Assembly: GCA_033063855.1 (NCBI GenBank)
Contig: CP093831.1
Location: 13,268,001 to 13,332,000 of the forward strand
Direction of reading: 5' to 3'
DNA from: Smittia aterrima
Taxonomy: Eukaryota > Arthropoda > Insecta > Diptera > Chironomidae
DNA: 64,000 nucleotides
In this document: positions 1-12,266 of the stretch, piece after piece
Position numbering within the stretch: the stretch's first letter is position 1
Layout: each line of letters opens with the position of its first letter
Notes under the pieces: generated by a model
The model's input: the letters and a program-made list of their open reading frames with translations, nothing else
What the model was told of the DNA's origin: nothing
The model's database searches: none
Translations under genes and position numbers: made by a program

Positions 1-2483
1 TGCCATAATTGAGTTCATCTTTGATTATTTGTTAAACAAAAGCCAGTGGTTGACCAATCCACAATCTCGTTACATCGTTATTAAATAAACATTGGAAATA
101 AATTTTTGATAGAGCAAACAGTTAAAAATATTTTTAAGCGATTAAAAAAAACGAAAAACAAGTTCAAATGAAATGTAAATACAATAAATGGATATTGGTA
201 GAACAGTTAATTAACCTTTGTTGATGATATTGTTTAACATTTGTTCATTAAAAAAGCTTCAAATTAATCTCTCTGTTGCTTCGCCTATGATTATTATGAT
301 TCAAGTGAAACGATCAGTTCAAGAACAAATGAAATGAAGGGCTTTCTCTTATCTGTCGACAAACTTTGTTTTCTCTCTGAAGAAGATAACTCAAAGAAAA
401 TCTCAACATAAACTAACCGAGAAGAATCCCTAAAGAGGATTATCCGAGGCAAACAAGATTAAATTTCAATTCATGGAAAAATTCAATTAAAACACAACAC
501 GATGCAAAATCTCGATGAAAAAGCATTGCTGCGAATAATGAAATCACAGAATGAATTCGCTGATAACTGTCAGCACCTCTTACAATGAACATGATAACGC
601 TAATAATCTCCTCTGCTGCTGACACACTCCACTGGTTGCTCTCGGCTGTTCATCAAGCAAACTTGCTCGCTTGCGGTGATGTTCGCATCGCATAAATTCT
701 GATTCAGTTTATGATGGCGTAATAAAACGAGAGGGAGAGACATAAAAAGAGCTTGCAACAAACGCACAGGAAGTATTACACGTTTTAAAGCGAGCCCATA
801 AAATATTCTCGTGAAAAAGTTTTCGCAATTTGTCAACTGATATCCGAGCGCGAGAAAGCGTAATAGAAAAATAAAACATCATTCGCCTCGGCGCGTGTGT
901 GGCAACCGAGAACAGCACAATTCATCTGTTAAATGACTTCATTACCTCACGGCAAATCATTCGATGTCGGCCGGAATGAGTCAATTTGAAAAGAGAATTG
1001 CGCCGTTGAAAATCCTTTCGCTTCACTCTTCCTTCCGAAAAGCTTTAGCGTGCCGAGCGTATAATTTACCAATAAAAATTCCTTCACCTATTAAACTATA
1101 GGGCGACTCTGGCAAAGGAGAATGCTGAGTAAGAAATGAACGGCAGCATGTGCTAGTTAGCAATAATTGGCTTTAATGTTTCATGCAAAAGTTGCCCATG
1201 AGACTCATAAAAACGCAACGGGGAGATAGGCCATGAAGGCTTTGCGATTCTCTTTGCGATGAAAAAGTGAAGATATCATTAAACTGTATAACTTTATGAC
1301 GAAGTGTACATGACTAAAGCGAAGCACGCGTGGGATAATGCCGCTTTTTATTGATATGACACGTAATTACGGACGCAGCTAGAGATGGAGTGACTTCCTA
1401 TGATATCACTCAAGGCGTGATGCCTGACATGAATTATTTTTTGAAGAATTTATTTGTACGCGCGCGCTTTCATTCGACGCTGATAAGAGCACGCAGAAAA
1501 GTTCATTAAGATTTGCACGTCTAAGCAGAAAGATGAGATTTTTTATGAGTTTCTTGAAAGCTCTTCAGATTCAATCATCATTCTCCTTTTTCAGCTTCTA
1601 TCATCGCTTGATGTTACTGATTCAATTACACTAAGAACGGCTTGAAACTCATAAGCCGCATGATTTGACAAAACATCGAATGTCTCACAATGCTGAGATA
1701 AAATTTTACGAAAATCTGTTTTGCCTGCTTCTGTCTCCCCATTAAAAGATTGCAAAGGATTAGCATTTTGATGTTTTGCCTAAGCGGCATCATCTCAGCA
1801 GTAATTCATTAAATCCCAATTTGCTTCAATTAGCTGACTTGAAGACAAAGAGAGACTTTGCTGCTTAATTATGATTGTGAACACGTCGCGTCGCTCATTC
1901 TCTTAATTAGATTCTTTCACATTGTTTCACCTGCGACGTCTTTTCTCCTCGTTCCTCTCTTAAGATGATGCATCTCAGCCATCATAAATTAATTTTCTGT
2001 CATTCGTTCAGCCTATTTATGCCTCATTCGTCCCAAAGCGTCGCTCACGAAACGATCGATAATTAATAAAGCAACGAGGAGCTTAACGAGACTTAATGAA
2101 TGATGTTGCATATTTTTCTTTGCCATGGAAAATTCCTTTCTTATGTAAGTTCTCTTTGTTCGATAGAGAATACAAAAGCGCGGCGACGATGTTGTTGGTT
2201 CCAACCTGAACGATAATCGCTTTTATATTTAACAAGCCTTGAATTTAATGAAATTAGAAAAGCTTTTTTGACTATTCAACGTGACAGGCCAGTGGCTCAT
2301 GGGATGTTAATAAGACGATGTTCGTCAGCTAAGTAGCTCAAGTTGAGCTTAGGGGATTCTATGACCTCTAAGGTCGGGATAATGGAACTGCCCCCACGAT
2401 AATTGATATTGTTCTTACATTATATTCTCACTTTCTCTGTAATTTACGAACGCAAATAATTTATTTGCTTTAGCAAGGTCAAC
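1..2483. other. non-coding stretch, no supported gene
   Basis: AT-rich sequence with frequent stops in all frames. I see no conserved protein, tRNA fold or long repeat. It could be intergenic or part of a large intron of a gene whose exons lie outside the window. Short ORFs here have low-complexity or implausible translations. Confidence 0.5.
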
Positions 2484-2885
2484 ATGTCATCTGTCAGTGC
2501 AACAAAACGTGAAATTGTCGATTTGCTTGTCAACACGAAATGGAATGGAAAACGAACGAAATTTTATTTGAAGCACTTTTTATCCGATCAAATGAATGGA
2601 GTTGGAAAAATTGTTGACAAAGGAGAAATCGTCCACGCACGGGATGGCGGGAAATTGTATCAACAAATAGGATTCGTCAATCTAAACGATTTTTGTTTGA
2701 TCAATAACGTCAAAGTGATTGTCCACTCAAAGAACGTCAGTTCATTGAAAGAGTTGACTTTAATTTCCGATAATAGTTTCATTCAGCTTGCGCTCGTGTT
2801 TCAGAGAAGTCGTCCATTCAGCGAAAGCACTTCAACAACAATTTCCGGAGTCGTTACGTTGTTCTTTACAAAAAGCTTTACATAA
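2484..2885 (+). CDS. hypothetical protein, 133 residues, doubtful
   Basis: A single open frame of 134 codons starts at ATG 2484, in the context CAAC-ATG. I do not recognise the protein. It has no signal peptide, no membrane segment and only one Cys, with a basic N-terminal part (WNGKRTKFYLKHF near residue 20) and a mixed hydrophobic middle. The bases just before the ATG (TTTGCTTTAG at about 2467-2476) resemble a splice acceptor, so this may be the 3' exon of a longer gene, but no partner exon is convincing. The frame is longer than most chance ORFs in such AT-rich DNA, yet in 64 kb about one of this size could arise by chance. Confidence 0.3.
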   Translation: MSSVSATKREIVDLLVNTKWNGKRTKFYLKHFLSDQMNGVGKIVDKGEIVHARDGGKLYQQIGFVNLNDFCLINNVKVIVHSKNVSSLKELTLISDNSFIQLALVFQRSRPFSESTSTTISGVVTLFFTKSFT

Positions 2886-5800
2886 AAAATTTCTTAATGA
2901 AACTTTTAGATTTCAAAAACCTTCCAGGTGAAGAGTTCTCTTTTGAAAGTGCACGTTCTTGTAAAACTCTCTAGTTGCAACTTGCAAGAGTTTTCGAGAC
3001 TTTCATTCAATGACAGAATATTCATAAGAAACGTGAAGCAATATTCGTTTCCTTCTTTAGGAACTTCATCCCTACCTTCCGCCTTTCTTCCCTCGTCTTT
3101 GTTTCTTCATCAAGTGAAAGCGCCTATGTAAAATTGCTTTTTAAACGTGGCTTATACGGCATGTACAGGAATACCGTCTTGAATCATCCACACGTACAAG
3201 TTTCTCGAGGCATACGAAGGGAAAATGTTTGCATTTGATATGATTTATTGTGAGAGGGAGACTGAGTGAAGAAATTTATGCCCAGGTGCTTACGACAAGC
3301 TATAAAGAGTCGGCTCGAAACTCTCTTTTAATATTTCTGCTCGCTTTGCAGGTGGCTGTTTAGCATAATTAAGTTTCCCCTGTCATACATTCCGAGTCCT
3401 TTGAGTTTGTTGAGACAAGCTTCAGAAGAAATGCTTTGCGACGTCGTCTCGAGGAAATTGCTTACAAAGATTCCAGGCCTTGGCCGCAAGGTTCGTTTTC
3501 TTCCGTAGCGAAGCTTTGATCTACTTCTGCCTCCACGCACTTTTCATTCAAATAAAAAGAAAGATTTGCAATTCAAGAGAAATCGGAATTTAATTTACCT
3601 GAAGGAGCTTTAAAGCTCATCTCGAAAGCTTCGGCTTTTGGGGATTGCGGCAAAGTTAATTCAAATCTCTGAATGATGTCTCGATGGGCTTGAACCTGAT
3701 TTTGCCTCTCATTGTGAGAGTCTCATGAGATTTTCACTGAAAACGAAAATATGACGAAGCAGTTACGTGAGATCCTGCTCGAAAACAACCAAAAGAGCGA
3801 TGAAACAAAGTATGAACAGCGTTTAATAACGTATGAAGCCAGCAAGCGCACACATGTGTGATAATGATGATAATGCCGAGCGTACGGAAAACCCTTTCGA
3901 GGATGAAAGGGCGAACCGCGTGCTGAAAAGACGTGGAAAGTATAACAGCAGTAATTTGTTTGCACGAATAAAATTCAATTTCGAGCACTGGGAAGCGGTG
4001 TGGCTCTCTGTCTCCCTCTCTCTGTCTCTCTCTCTATCCTTCCTCTTCTTATTCGCTCCGGGGGAAAATTCAACATTAGAAGTAATGATGTGAACAGCGG
4101 AACGACGGCGCAATAAAGCCAAAATAAATTTGATGAAATTGATAAGAACGTCTTGCTTAAGCCACACCGACAGTTGAAAGAAACTTTTCCAATTCAATAA
4201 AAAAGTCATAAAGTTAATCCTCGAACGGAAGGAAAATCCTTTCGATTGAAGAATCTTTATGCGATCATCATTCAGGAACAACAAAGAAAAGCGCAAATTG
4301 TTTCGAAATCTCTTCGCTGAGGTAGAAATAAATCTCGCTCCTTCTTTCTTAGCAAAACTTTTCGCATAGAAAGTTCACGTCATTCAATTCGACAGCGAGA
4401 CCCGAAAATAAAACTCAACAAAAACAAATTGAAAGAAACCCAATATCCTGTTGAGAAGGAAAGCTTTGTCATGTCGAGGCTACACCACATACACTCTCAC
4501 ACTCAGATTGCGCTACCCGAACTTGCTTAACAACCACGGTCGAGAGTTCCTGTTGATTGTGGCTTTCGTCAAGCGTGTTGATTTATAATGGCAATGCGCT
4601 TCCATCATTTTTCGCAGAGTGGCCGTGCAATTTAATGTTTGAAGTCTCCGAAGTGCTTGAATCAAATTGCGGTGTAGGAAAAACCACTCACGCCTCGACT
4701 GGAGTAAGCAATAAAATGAAAAATTACTAAAATATCCACTCTGACGAAATTGCATGTTCAGTTTCGAGTTAAGGTGTCCCTGTTTGGTTTTGTGTGTGTG
4801 GGAGTGATGACGCAATAATTTTGTGTAATTTGCGGTTGCCTCGGTAAATTGATTTCCGGATTGAGTCTACACTCAACTTTACAGAGGTTGCTTGAGGTGA
4901 TGCAGGACGTGTTAACATCGCTCGAACGCAAACTGAATTAAAATCAAAAGTTTTACCAGAGTTTTAACTTTTTTTCCCCGGAAGGATGAATTCAAATTAA
5001 TGAATGAATGAGTCGACGTGTTTTTAATTCTCTGAGTTGTAGAGTCATGAACGTGGCATTAGATCAGTCATTCGTTTATTATAATTCCCGGAACTCAAAC
5101 TTTTTAATCTCACGAGCGTGAGCAACTTTCCATCATTACTCACTTTCCTGTTTCAAATGCTAAAGCCAATTACCACTCGTCTCTCGGTCTCGCACCTGCC
5201 GCAGACCTTCGTTAGATTCAATAATTCCTTTTTCTGCTTTTGTTACTTTTTAATGATGCTTTAATTACAAAAAAATTCCTTCGTTAATTATCTGAAGTGT
5301 TCGAAGCGAGCGTCTACGAGAAAAGTTTTTGTGCTCGGCCGAGTTTTATCGAGCATAAAATTATTAAATGACGTCTTTGGAGTTTCTGTGGGTCGTTGGT
5401 ATTAGAGGTTTTAGCTTGCTTATTAACTGTCAAAGTGACTGGGTTTAATGGCACAATGTAAGAAAAAGGTTTGATTTAGAAAGCTTTAGGATGCGACGGA
5501 GCCACCTGCGACTCTTAGACAAAAACTCAATCCTTCACATAATGATTAGCTGACAGTTAACGGATTGCAAAGCTTTTTCACAAAATCATAAGCTTCGTGA
5601 ATTCATTTAACTTTCATTTGAAGATAACTGCCTTTTAATATTGTCTGAACCTCATTTCAAAAAGGATTTCAAATTAATTAAGAGAAATCAAGAAATTATT
5701 CACTAAAGACTTGTCTCAAAACAATAAAAAGAATAAAATCATTTTCGTTCGAATTCTGATGTGGCTTTACGAAAATACTGCGTAAACAATTGTGAAATAT

Positions 5801-6175
5801 TTTAAATTCTCCACATTTCGTAAGATTAGTCGGACGAAACTTAAACAAAAAGGAAATTTTCTGTTTACACATTCGCCAACCCAGAAGATAAGAGTTCAAT
5901 CAACAAGGTGACTCAAATATTATTTGCGTCTCTTTCCTAAGCAGCGATTTAGGTTTTCCCCCAGAAATTTCACTCTTCTACGACGCACAAATTTGTAGAT
6001 TACGATTCAACGGTCCATTTGATATTGTCACTTGACAACATCGATCGAGAAGCTGGTTACTAAGGGATTAAGTTTTCTCGAGCGCATTCATCTGCTATCA
6101 ATAATTAATTTCATAACAGACTTATCTCGAAATGTTCTGCTTCAACTGGAAACCAAAGTTCTTAATTTTTCGCAG
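2886..6175. other. non-coding stretch upstream of the sorbitol dehydrogenase cluster
   Basis: No open frame here has a protein-like translation. The only marked structure is a CT-rich microsatellite near 4011-4045. The rest is AT-rich spacer with many stops in every frame. Confidence 0.5.
4005..4046. repeat. (CT)n microsatellite
   Basis: About 40 bases of imperfect CT dinucleotides, interrupted by G and C. The run produces the Ser/Leu-rich chance ORF on the + strand and the Arg/Glu-rich one on the - strand. Confidence 0.8.
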
Positions 6176-6176
6176 T

Positions 6177-6183
6177 ATAAAAG
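6177..6183 (+). promoter_or_regulatory. TATA box of sorbitol dehydrogenase copy 1
   Basis: TATAAAA lies 91 bases before the ATG of copy 1, leaving room for a 5' UTR of about 55-60 nt. Copies 2 and 3 have a comparable element at a similar spacing, which supports its use. Confidence 0.55.
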
Positions 6184-6267
6184 AGCAACTCGCGAAAAGA
6201 TTCCACATCATTCGTGTTTTGTTTCTCGACGCGATTGGAAGTTTGCATTTTAAAGTAAAACAAGAAC

Positions 6268-7410
6268 ATGCCACCAAACGAGAACCTTACTGCAGTTTTG
6301 TACGGAGTCGACGATCTTCGATTGGAGAACCAGAAAATTCCTGAAATCGAGGATGACCGTGAGTTAATTTCGTGCCAAATTTTGAATAAAATTTTATAAA
6401 TTTTCCTTTCCACAGAGGTTCTTCTCGAAATGGATTGTGTGGGAATCTGCGGCTCCGATGTTCACTATCTGGTGCACGGCCGCATTGGCGATTTCGTCGT
6501 TTCTGCTCCAATGATTATTGGACATGAAGCTTCAGGAATTGTAAGGAAGTTGGGCAGAAAAGTGAAGACACTTGCAGTTGGTGATCGTGTGGCAATCGAA
6601 CCAGGAGTTCCTTGCCGACATTGCGAAATGTGCAAGACTGGCAAATACAATTTGTGCCCGGAGATGGCTTTTTGTGCAACTCCACCGTTCCATGGAAATC
6701 TGAGACATTATTACGCGCATGCCGCTGATTTCTGCTTCAAACTTCCCGATCACGTCTCAATGGAAGAAGGGGCTCTCCTTGAGCCGCTTTCCGTTGGAAT
6801 TCACGCATGCAGACGAGCAAATATTGCACTTGGCGACAACGTTTTAATCCTCGGAGCTGGTCCAATTGGATTAGTGACTTTATTAAGTGCAAGAGAAATG
6901 GGAGCAACTAAAATTATTATCACTGACTTGTTACAAAGTCGTTTAGATGTCGCGAAGGAGCTTGGGGCAGATCATACAGTGCTGATTGAGAGAGGGCAGT
7001 CGGAGACATCAGTTATCGAAAAAATTCATTCAGCACTGGGAATGCTTCCTAACAAAACCATTGACTGCAGCGGAGCTGAGACCACAAATCGTTTAGGCTT
7101 AAATGCAACAAAATCCGGCGGAATATTCGTCGTTGTTGGTTGTGGGCCTCATGAAGTAAAAATTCCACTGGTCAGCGCTTTGGCAAGAGAAGTTGACATC
7201 AGAGGCGTTTTTCGCTATGCAAATGATTACCCGGCTGCACTTGCAATGGTTGCGAGTGGAAAGGCCAATTTTAAACGTCTCATCACTCATCACTTTGACA
7301 TCTCCGAAACAGCCGAAGCCTTCAAAACATCAAGATATGGAACTGATGGCGCTATTAAAGTGATGATCCACTGCAAACCCCGAGATGCTTATAATCCGAA
7401 ACCATTTTAA
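6268..7410 (+). CDS. Sodh: sorbitol dehydrogenase, tandem copy 1
   Basis: Zinc- and NAD-dependent medium-chain alcohol dehydrogenase that oxidises sorbitol to fructose in the polyol pathway (cytosol). Exons 6268-6358 and 6416-7410, with a GT-AG intron of 57 nt, give 361 residues, the usual family length. Visible are the catalytic zinc ligands Cys42 (GICGSDVHY) and His67-Glu68 (GHE), four structural-zinc cysteines at 97, 100, 103 and 111, and the Rossmann motif GAGPIGL. The Asp in IITDLLQSRL suggests NAD rather than NADP. The start MPPNENLTAVLYG is shared by all three copies. AATAAA follows at 7483. This is the most diverged member of a head-to-tail trio. The family call is firm; the substrate could be another polyol. 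Confidence 0.93.
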
Positions 7411-7415
7411 ATGAT

Positions 7416-7445
7416 TTTGTATGAAAGAGAGTCGCGTGATAGTCG
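7416..7445 (+). promoter_or_regulatory. conserved 3' UTR element, shared with copy 2
   Basis: Thirty bases starting just after the stop of copy 1 are identical to 9482-9511 after copy 2, in transcripts whose other UTR sequence has diverged. Copy 3 lacks it. It could be a post-transcriptional element or simply an uneroded part of the duplication. Confidence 0.4.
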
Positions 7446-7489
7446 TTTTAATTGATTCTCGTATTTTATTTGCAAACGACCTAATAAAG

Positions 7490-8185
7490 AGATAAGCAAA
7501 GAGTTAAAAATATTCAAAGTGATTTTATTATTTAAAGACTTTAATCTCACGATGAAACGAGCCTCGCATCAATTTTCAGCATGAATAGAAATCTTCTTCA
7601 GATGATCTTGAGAAATTGAAAATTATTGAAGTCGCACAAAAACATTTCGAAAGGAAGTTCCGAAATTCTATTTTTGTCACTTCAAACTATTTTTGTCTAT
7701 TCGGCTTTACCTCCGATTTTTGAGGAAAGTCGTTCAGACGATGAAGAAGACCTTTAGGTCGTTGACATCGAGATCGTTCGATTAAATGAAATTGAATGTT
7801 GAATGCCTTTTCTTCTATTCATCACAAGCATGTGCCTCAAGTAGACGATGAGTTAGCAAATTCTTTTCATTAATTTTTGGAATGACCTCGAAATTATATT
7901 GCGACATATTTTACCAGCCCAAAGAATTTATTTCTTCGAAGGATTTTTCTTTTCTTTTGACACAAGCCGTCTGGTTTTTTGCGACGAAATTTAAGATTAT
8001 AATCAATTAATCCACGTGTTTGACCCACGCTCGTGTTATCATCAAAACCCTTTCTCTCTCTGCCTCTCGTAGATTATAAAAAGCTTAAAGTGTGTTGCAA
8101 GAGTGCAATATTTACTATCACAATTGCATCAGCCGCTCATCTAATTTCTAAATAAAAATTCAAGGTAATAATAGAACTTCTCAGC
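7490..8185. other. spacer between sorbitol dehydrogenase copies 1 and 2
   Basis: Holds the polyadenylation region of copy 1 and the upstream region of copy 2. Pieces recur downstream of copy 2, for example CTTCAGATGATCTTGAGAAA at about 7597 and again near 9632. The duplication therefore included 3' flanking DNA. No coding frame is supported. Confidence 0.6.
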
Positions 8186-8192
8186 TATAAAA
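8186..8192 (+). promoter_or_regulatory. TATA box of sorbitol dehydrogenase copy 2
   Basis: TATAAAA lies 93 bases before the ATG of copy 2, matching the spacing in copy 1. Confidence 0.55.
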
Positions 8193-8278
8193 TGAACAAG
8201 CAACGATAAGTGCACTTTCAATAATTCATTTAACGTAATCTGTTGACGTGCTTGTGCTTTGAATTTAATAAAAAAAAT

Positions 8279-9477
8279 ATGCCTCCAAATGATAATCTAA
8301 CTGCTGTTTTGTATGGAGTTGAAGATCTTCGACTGGAAAACCAGACTATTCCAGAAATTCGTGACGACCGTGAGTTATTTTTATTTCAAAATGTGCACGG
8401 AATTCTTGATAATTTTCTTATCAGAGGTTCTTCTCGAAATGGATTGCGTCGGCATTTGCGGGTCAGATGTTCACTACTTGAGTATGAAATATTTTATAAT
8501 TTAAATATTCGCTTGAGTACATGTTCCACATTTATACAGTTCACGGCCGTATTGGCGACTTCATCGTTCGTTCACCAATGATTATCGGTCATGAGGCATC
8601 TGGAATTGTAAGAAAACTCGGAAAAAATGTGAACAATCTCTCAGTTGGAGATCGCGTTGCTATTGAACCCGGAGTATCTTGCCGGCTCTGTGATTTCTGT
8701 AAGACTGGCAAATACAATTTGTGCCCGGAGATGGCTTTTTGTGCCACTCCTCCATTCGATGGGAATCTAAGAAGATTCTATGCTCATGCCGCTGACTTCT
8801 GCTTCAAACTTCCTGATCACGTTTCAATGGAGGAAGGAGCTCTTCTTGAGCCACTTTCCGTTGGAGTTCACGCTTGTAGACGAGCTCAAGTAGGTCTAGG
8901 GGATGACGTTCTAATCCTTGGGGCGGGACCTATCGGTTTGGTAACTTTGATAACTGCCAAGGAAATGGGAGCAAGTCGAATTGTTATCACTGATTTGTTG
9001 CAAAGTCGTTTGGATGTCGCGAAAGAGTTGGGAGCTGACTTTACAGTTTTGATTGAAAAAGGAGAAACCGAAGAAGACATAAAGAAGAAAATTAATTCCG
9101 CTCTTGGAACCCTTCCCAACAAAACTGTCGATTGCAGCGGAGCAGAGGCCACAAATCGCTTAGGTTTATTGTCTACGCGTTCGGGCGGTATTTTTGTTAT
9201 TGTTGGCTGTGGGCCACCAGAAGTAAAAATTCCGCTTATCAACGCTTTAGCTAGAGAAGTTGATATTCGCGGTGTTTTCCGTTATGCAAACGATTACTCC
9301 GCTGCACTTGCTCTAGTTTCAAGTGGAAAGGCAAACGTGAAACGTCTCATCACTCATCACTTTGATATGACGGACACTGCAGAAGCCTTCAAGACTTCAC
9401 GATTTGGAACTGACGGCGCTATCAAAGTAATGATCCATTGCCAACCCCGCAATAAGAACAACCCGAAACCATTTTAA
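8279..9477 (+). CDS. Sodh: sorbitol dehydrogenase, tandem copy 2, with an extra intron
   Basis: Same enzyme family as its neighbours: zinc- and NAD-dependent polyol oxidation. The coding sequence joins 8279-8369, 8425-8481 and 8540-9477, giving 1086 nt and 361 residues, exactly the length of copies 1 and 3. Intron 1 sits at the shared site. A second intron of 58 nt (8482-8539, GTATG...ACAG) splits the codon after HYL, just past the catalytic Cys motif; the other two copies have uninterrupted DNA there. Zinc ligands, structural cysteines and GAGPIGL are intact, so the protein should be active. AATAAA lies at 9545. The open frame from 8521 alone would miss the catalytic Cys, so the spliced model is needed. 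Confidence 0.92.
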
Positions 9478-9550
9478 TGACTTTGTATGAAAGAGAGTCG
9501 CGTGATAGTCGCTGTACTTCATTCTCATATTTCTGATACGACATAATAAA

Positions 9551-10020
9551 TTGATAAGAAAAGATTTCAATTCGGGTTATTATTTAAGTCGTTGACTGAC
9601 GCGTCATTTGCTTTTGGAGACAAAATATTCTTCAGATGATCTTGAGAAATATCTCGAACAAATAATGTTCTAATCTCAAAAGAAAATATTGCCTGAGATC
9701 ATTGAAAGTTGAAGGTTGCAAAAATCATTTCCTCGGTCAAAAATGTTTGTAATCATCGCTTCAGTTGATTCTATTTACGTCTCGGCTTTACCCCCAAATC
9801 GCATTGTTGACCTAAAATTAACAGAACCTCCGACGTGGATCTTTCAAATACCGCTTGATATCAACGATATGCCCCTGCGTCATCTCGTAGATTTTTAAAG
9901 GGCTTTGTTTGTGTTTTGTGCATTGTTCACTTAATCGTATTAAGTTTATGACGATCCTATCTGAAGCCATCTCTCTCTCTCTCTCAATAAACACTCAAGG
10001 TTTTAGATAGAGATTGCTGG
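9551..10020. other. spacer between sorbitol dehydrogenase copies 2 and 3
   Basis: Non-coding. It contains duplicated 3' flank shared with the first spacer and a CT microsatellite near 9970-9986 just before the copy 3 promoter. The small ORF at 9716 is not protein-like. Confidence 0.55.
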
Positions 10021-10021
10021 C

Positions 10022-10029
10022 TATATAAG
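10022..10029 (+). promoter_or_regulatory. TATA box of sorbitol dehydrogenase copy 3
   Basis: TATATAAG lies 87 bases before the ATG of copy 3. Flanking words resemble those around the copy 2 TATA box. Confidence 0.5.
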
Positions 10030-10108
10030 AGGCGTGTTTTGAGAGTCGAAGTTTCAATATTTTGTTTTCATTTGATGTTAGACGTTTGAGACATTAAATT
10101 AAATAAAA

Positions 10109-11250
10109 ATGCCACCAAACGAGAATTTGACTGCTGTTTTGTACGGAGTGGAAGATCTTCGATTAGAGAACCAGAAAGTACCCGAAATCGAGGATGACCG
10201 TGAGTTATTTTCTTTTAAAGAAAATTCATCTTAATTTTCTTTGAATTCTTTTCAGAGGTTCTTCTTGAAATGGATTGCGTTGGAATTTGTGGCTCGGACG
10301 TTCACTATTTGGTTCACGGCCGCATTGGCGACTTCATCGTTCGTTCACCAATGATTATCGGTCATGAGGCATCAGGAATTGTAAGGAAACTCGGAGAAAA
10401 TGTCAAGAATCTTGCTGTTGGAGATCGTGTCGCTATTGAACCAGGAGTATCTTGTCGGCATTGCGATTTCTGTAAGACTGGCAAATACAATTTGTGCCCC
10501 GAGATGGCTTTTTGTGCCACGCCACCGTTCGATGGGAATCTAAGAAGATTCTATGCTCATGCCGCTGACTTTTGCTTTAAACTTCCTGATCACGTCTCAA
10601 TGGAAGAAGGAGCTCTTCTTGAGCCACTTTCCGTTGGAGTTCACGCTTGTAGACGAGCTCAAGTTAGTCTCGGGGATGACGTTTTAATCCTCGGAGCTGG
10701 CCCAATTGGATTAGTGACTTTGATTAGTGCCAGACACATGGGAGCCTCAAAAATCGTCATAACAGATTTGTTGCAAAGTCGTTTGGATGTCGCGAAAGAT
10801 CTTGGAGCTGATTTCACTATTTTGATTAAAAAAGGAGAAACTGAAGAAGACATCAAGAAGAAAATTCATTCAGTTCTTGGAGACGCTCCTAACAAAGCCA
10901 TTGATTGTAGTGGCGGTGAAGCTACTAACCGTTTAGGTTTGTTATCAACTCGTTCCGGAGGAGTATTCGTTATCGTTGGTTGCGGTCCACCTGAAGTGAA
11001 GCTTCCATTAGTAAGTGCACTGACCAGAGAAATTGATATCCGCGGAGTGTTTCGTTATGCTAATGATTATTCAGCCGCACTTGCTCTGGTTTCAAGTGGA
11101 AAGGCAAATGTAAAACGTCTCGTCACGCATCACTTTGACATCACAGAAACAGGCGAAGCTTTCGAAGCATCTCGCCATGGAACGGACGGTGCAATCAAAG
11201 TTATGATACACTGCCAACCGCGCGACAAAAACAACCTGAAACCTTTTTAA
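10109..11250 (+). CDS. Sodh: sorbitol dehydrogenase, tandem copy 3
   Basis: Third member of the polyol dehydrogenase trio. Exons 10109-10199 and 10256-11250 give 361 residues, with a 56-nt GT-AG intron at the same site as in copies 1 and 2. Catalytic Cys and GHE, the four structural-zinc cysteines (CRHCDFC...C) and the NAD-binding GAGPIGL are all present. The protein is closer to copy 2 than to copy 1 over the N-terminal half, including near-identical DNA from about 10316 to 10380. That suggests a later duplication or gene conversion between copies 2 and 3. AATAAA lies at 11322. It lacks the 30-nt 3' UTR element of the other two, so it may be regulated differently. Confidence 0.93.
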
Positions 11251-11329
11251 ATCACTTGCGAGCGTTCTCGAAAATCTCTCTGAATAATTTTCCAGTGTTG
11301 TTTTAATTTTAATTTTTCCGCAATAAAAA

Positions 11330-12187
11330 TTCTCGTGCAATAAATCATTTGCGTCACCCCGCGATTGAAGACAAACAGAAAATAAAAATATTACTTCGCA
11401 AAACCTTTCAGAACATAAATTTAAAAAACACTGTTTTCGATGTCCCAAGCACTGTCATCAAATATTTTCCATTTGTCCCTTTGGGTCGCTCACACTTAAA
11501 AATAAACAACGAGCCTTCGTTTTAATTCATTTTATTTTTAATGAATAATAAAAAGTTTGTGTCGCAATAATGAACAAAGCTGAGAGTAATAGTGGCATGT
11601 CCAAATAAAATGGGCGAGCGAGTTATGCAAATAATGAATTCAGATCTTAAAACATGACAACTGAGAATTCAGATTAGTTGTCATGTTAAGCTATTTGAAG
11701 AGGAAAAAAAGCTTCAATTGCTCTTGCTCGCTTACGTCACTGTTGATTGAGTGAGTTTGTCTGTTAAAAATCAATTATAAATTTAATAATGTTTTCTGGA
11801 TGCTGGAAGCTCTACGGTCTATAAAAAGTTTTAATAACGACTGCATCTCCGCTCCCGGCACGGTAAAAATATTTATAAACATGTTGTGCTTATTTGACTC
11901 GAGTTTTGTTTTCTTTTTTAATGCACTCTGATTTTTCGAACCCTCCCATTTAACGATTAGGCACTCGATTAAATTGTTTCATCCTAAAGTGATAACACAG
12001 GCTCTTCAACCCACGGATGACCTTCTTTCCTTTCCCAAATTATGAAATGCGCGAAATAATGATAATAATTAGTACGTAGAACGTTATTAGATTAATTGGC
12101 TTCATTGCCTCGCATTGCTTCTGATAAGCAGCTTATCAAAAAGATTCTCTGCCGTGTGCAAACATTCTATTCACGTTTTTTCAAGTA
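11330..12187. other. non-coding spacer
   Basis: Between the polyadenylation site of sorbitol dehydrogenase copy 3 and that of the arrestin-domain gene on the other strand. AT-rich, no supported gene or repeat. Confidence 0.55.
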
Positions 12188-12266
12188 TTTATTCCTATCC
12201 CGTGGCGTCGATTATCAAAAACCTGAGAGATGAGTTGGCTGCTTTGAAATGCTTATCGAGGAAGAT

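Noticed and set aside
2300..2400. Possible tRNA near 2310-2400
   Set aside because: Short stems can be drawn, but no acceptor stem, T-loop (GTTCRANNC) or A/B box pair is present.
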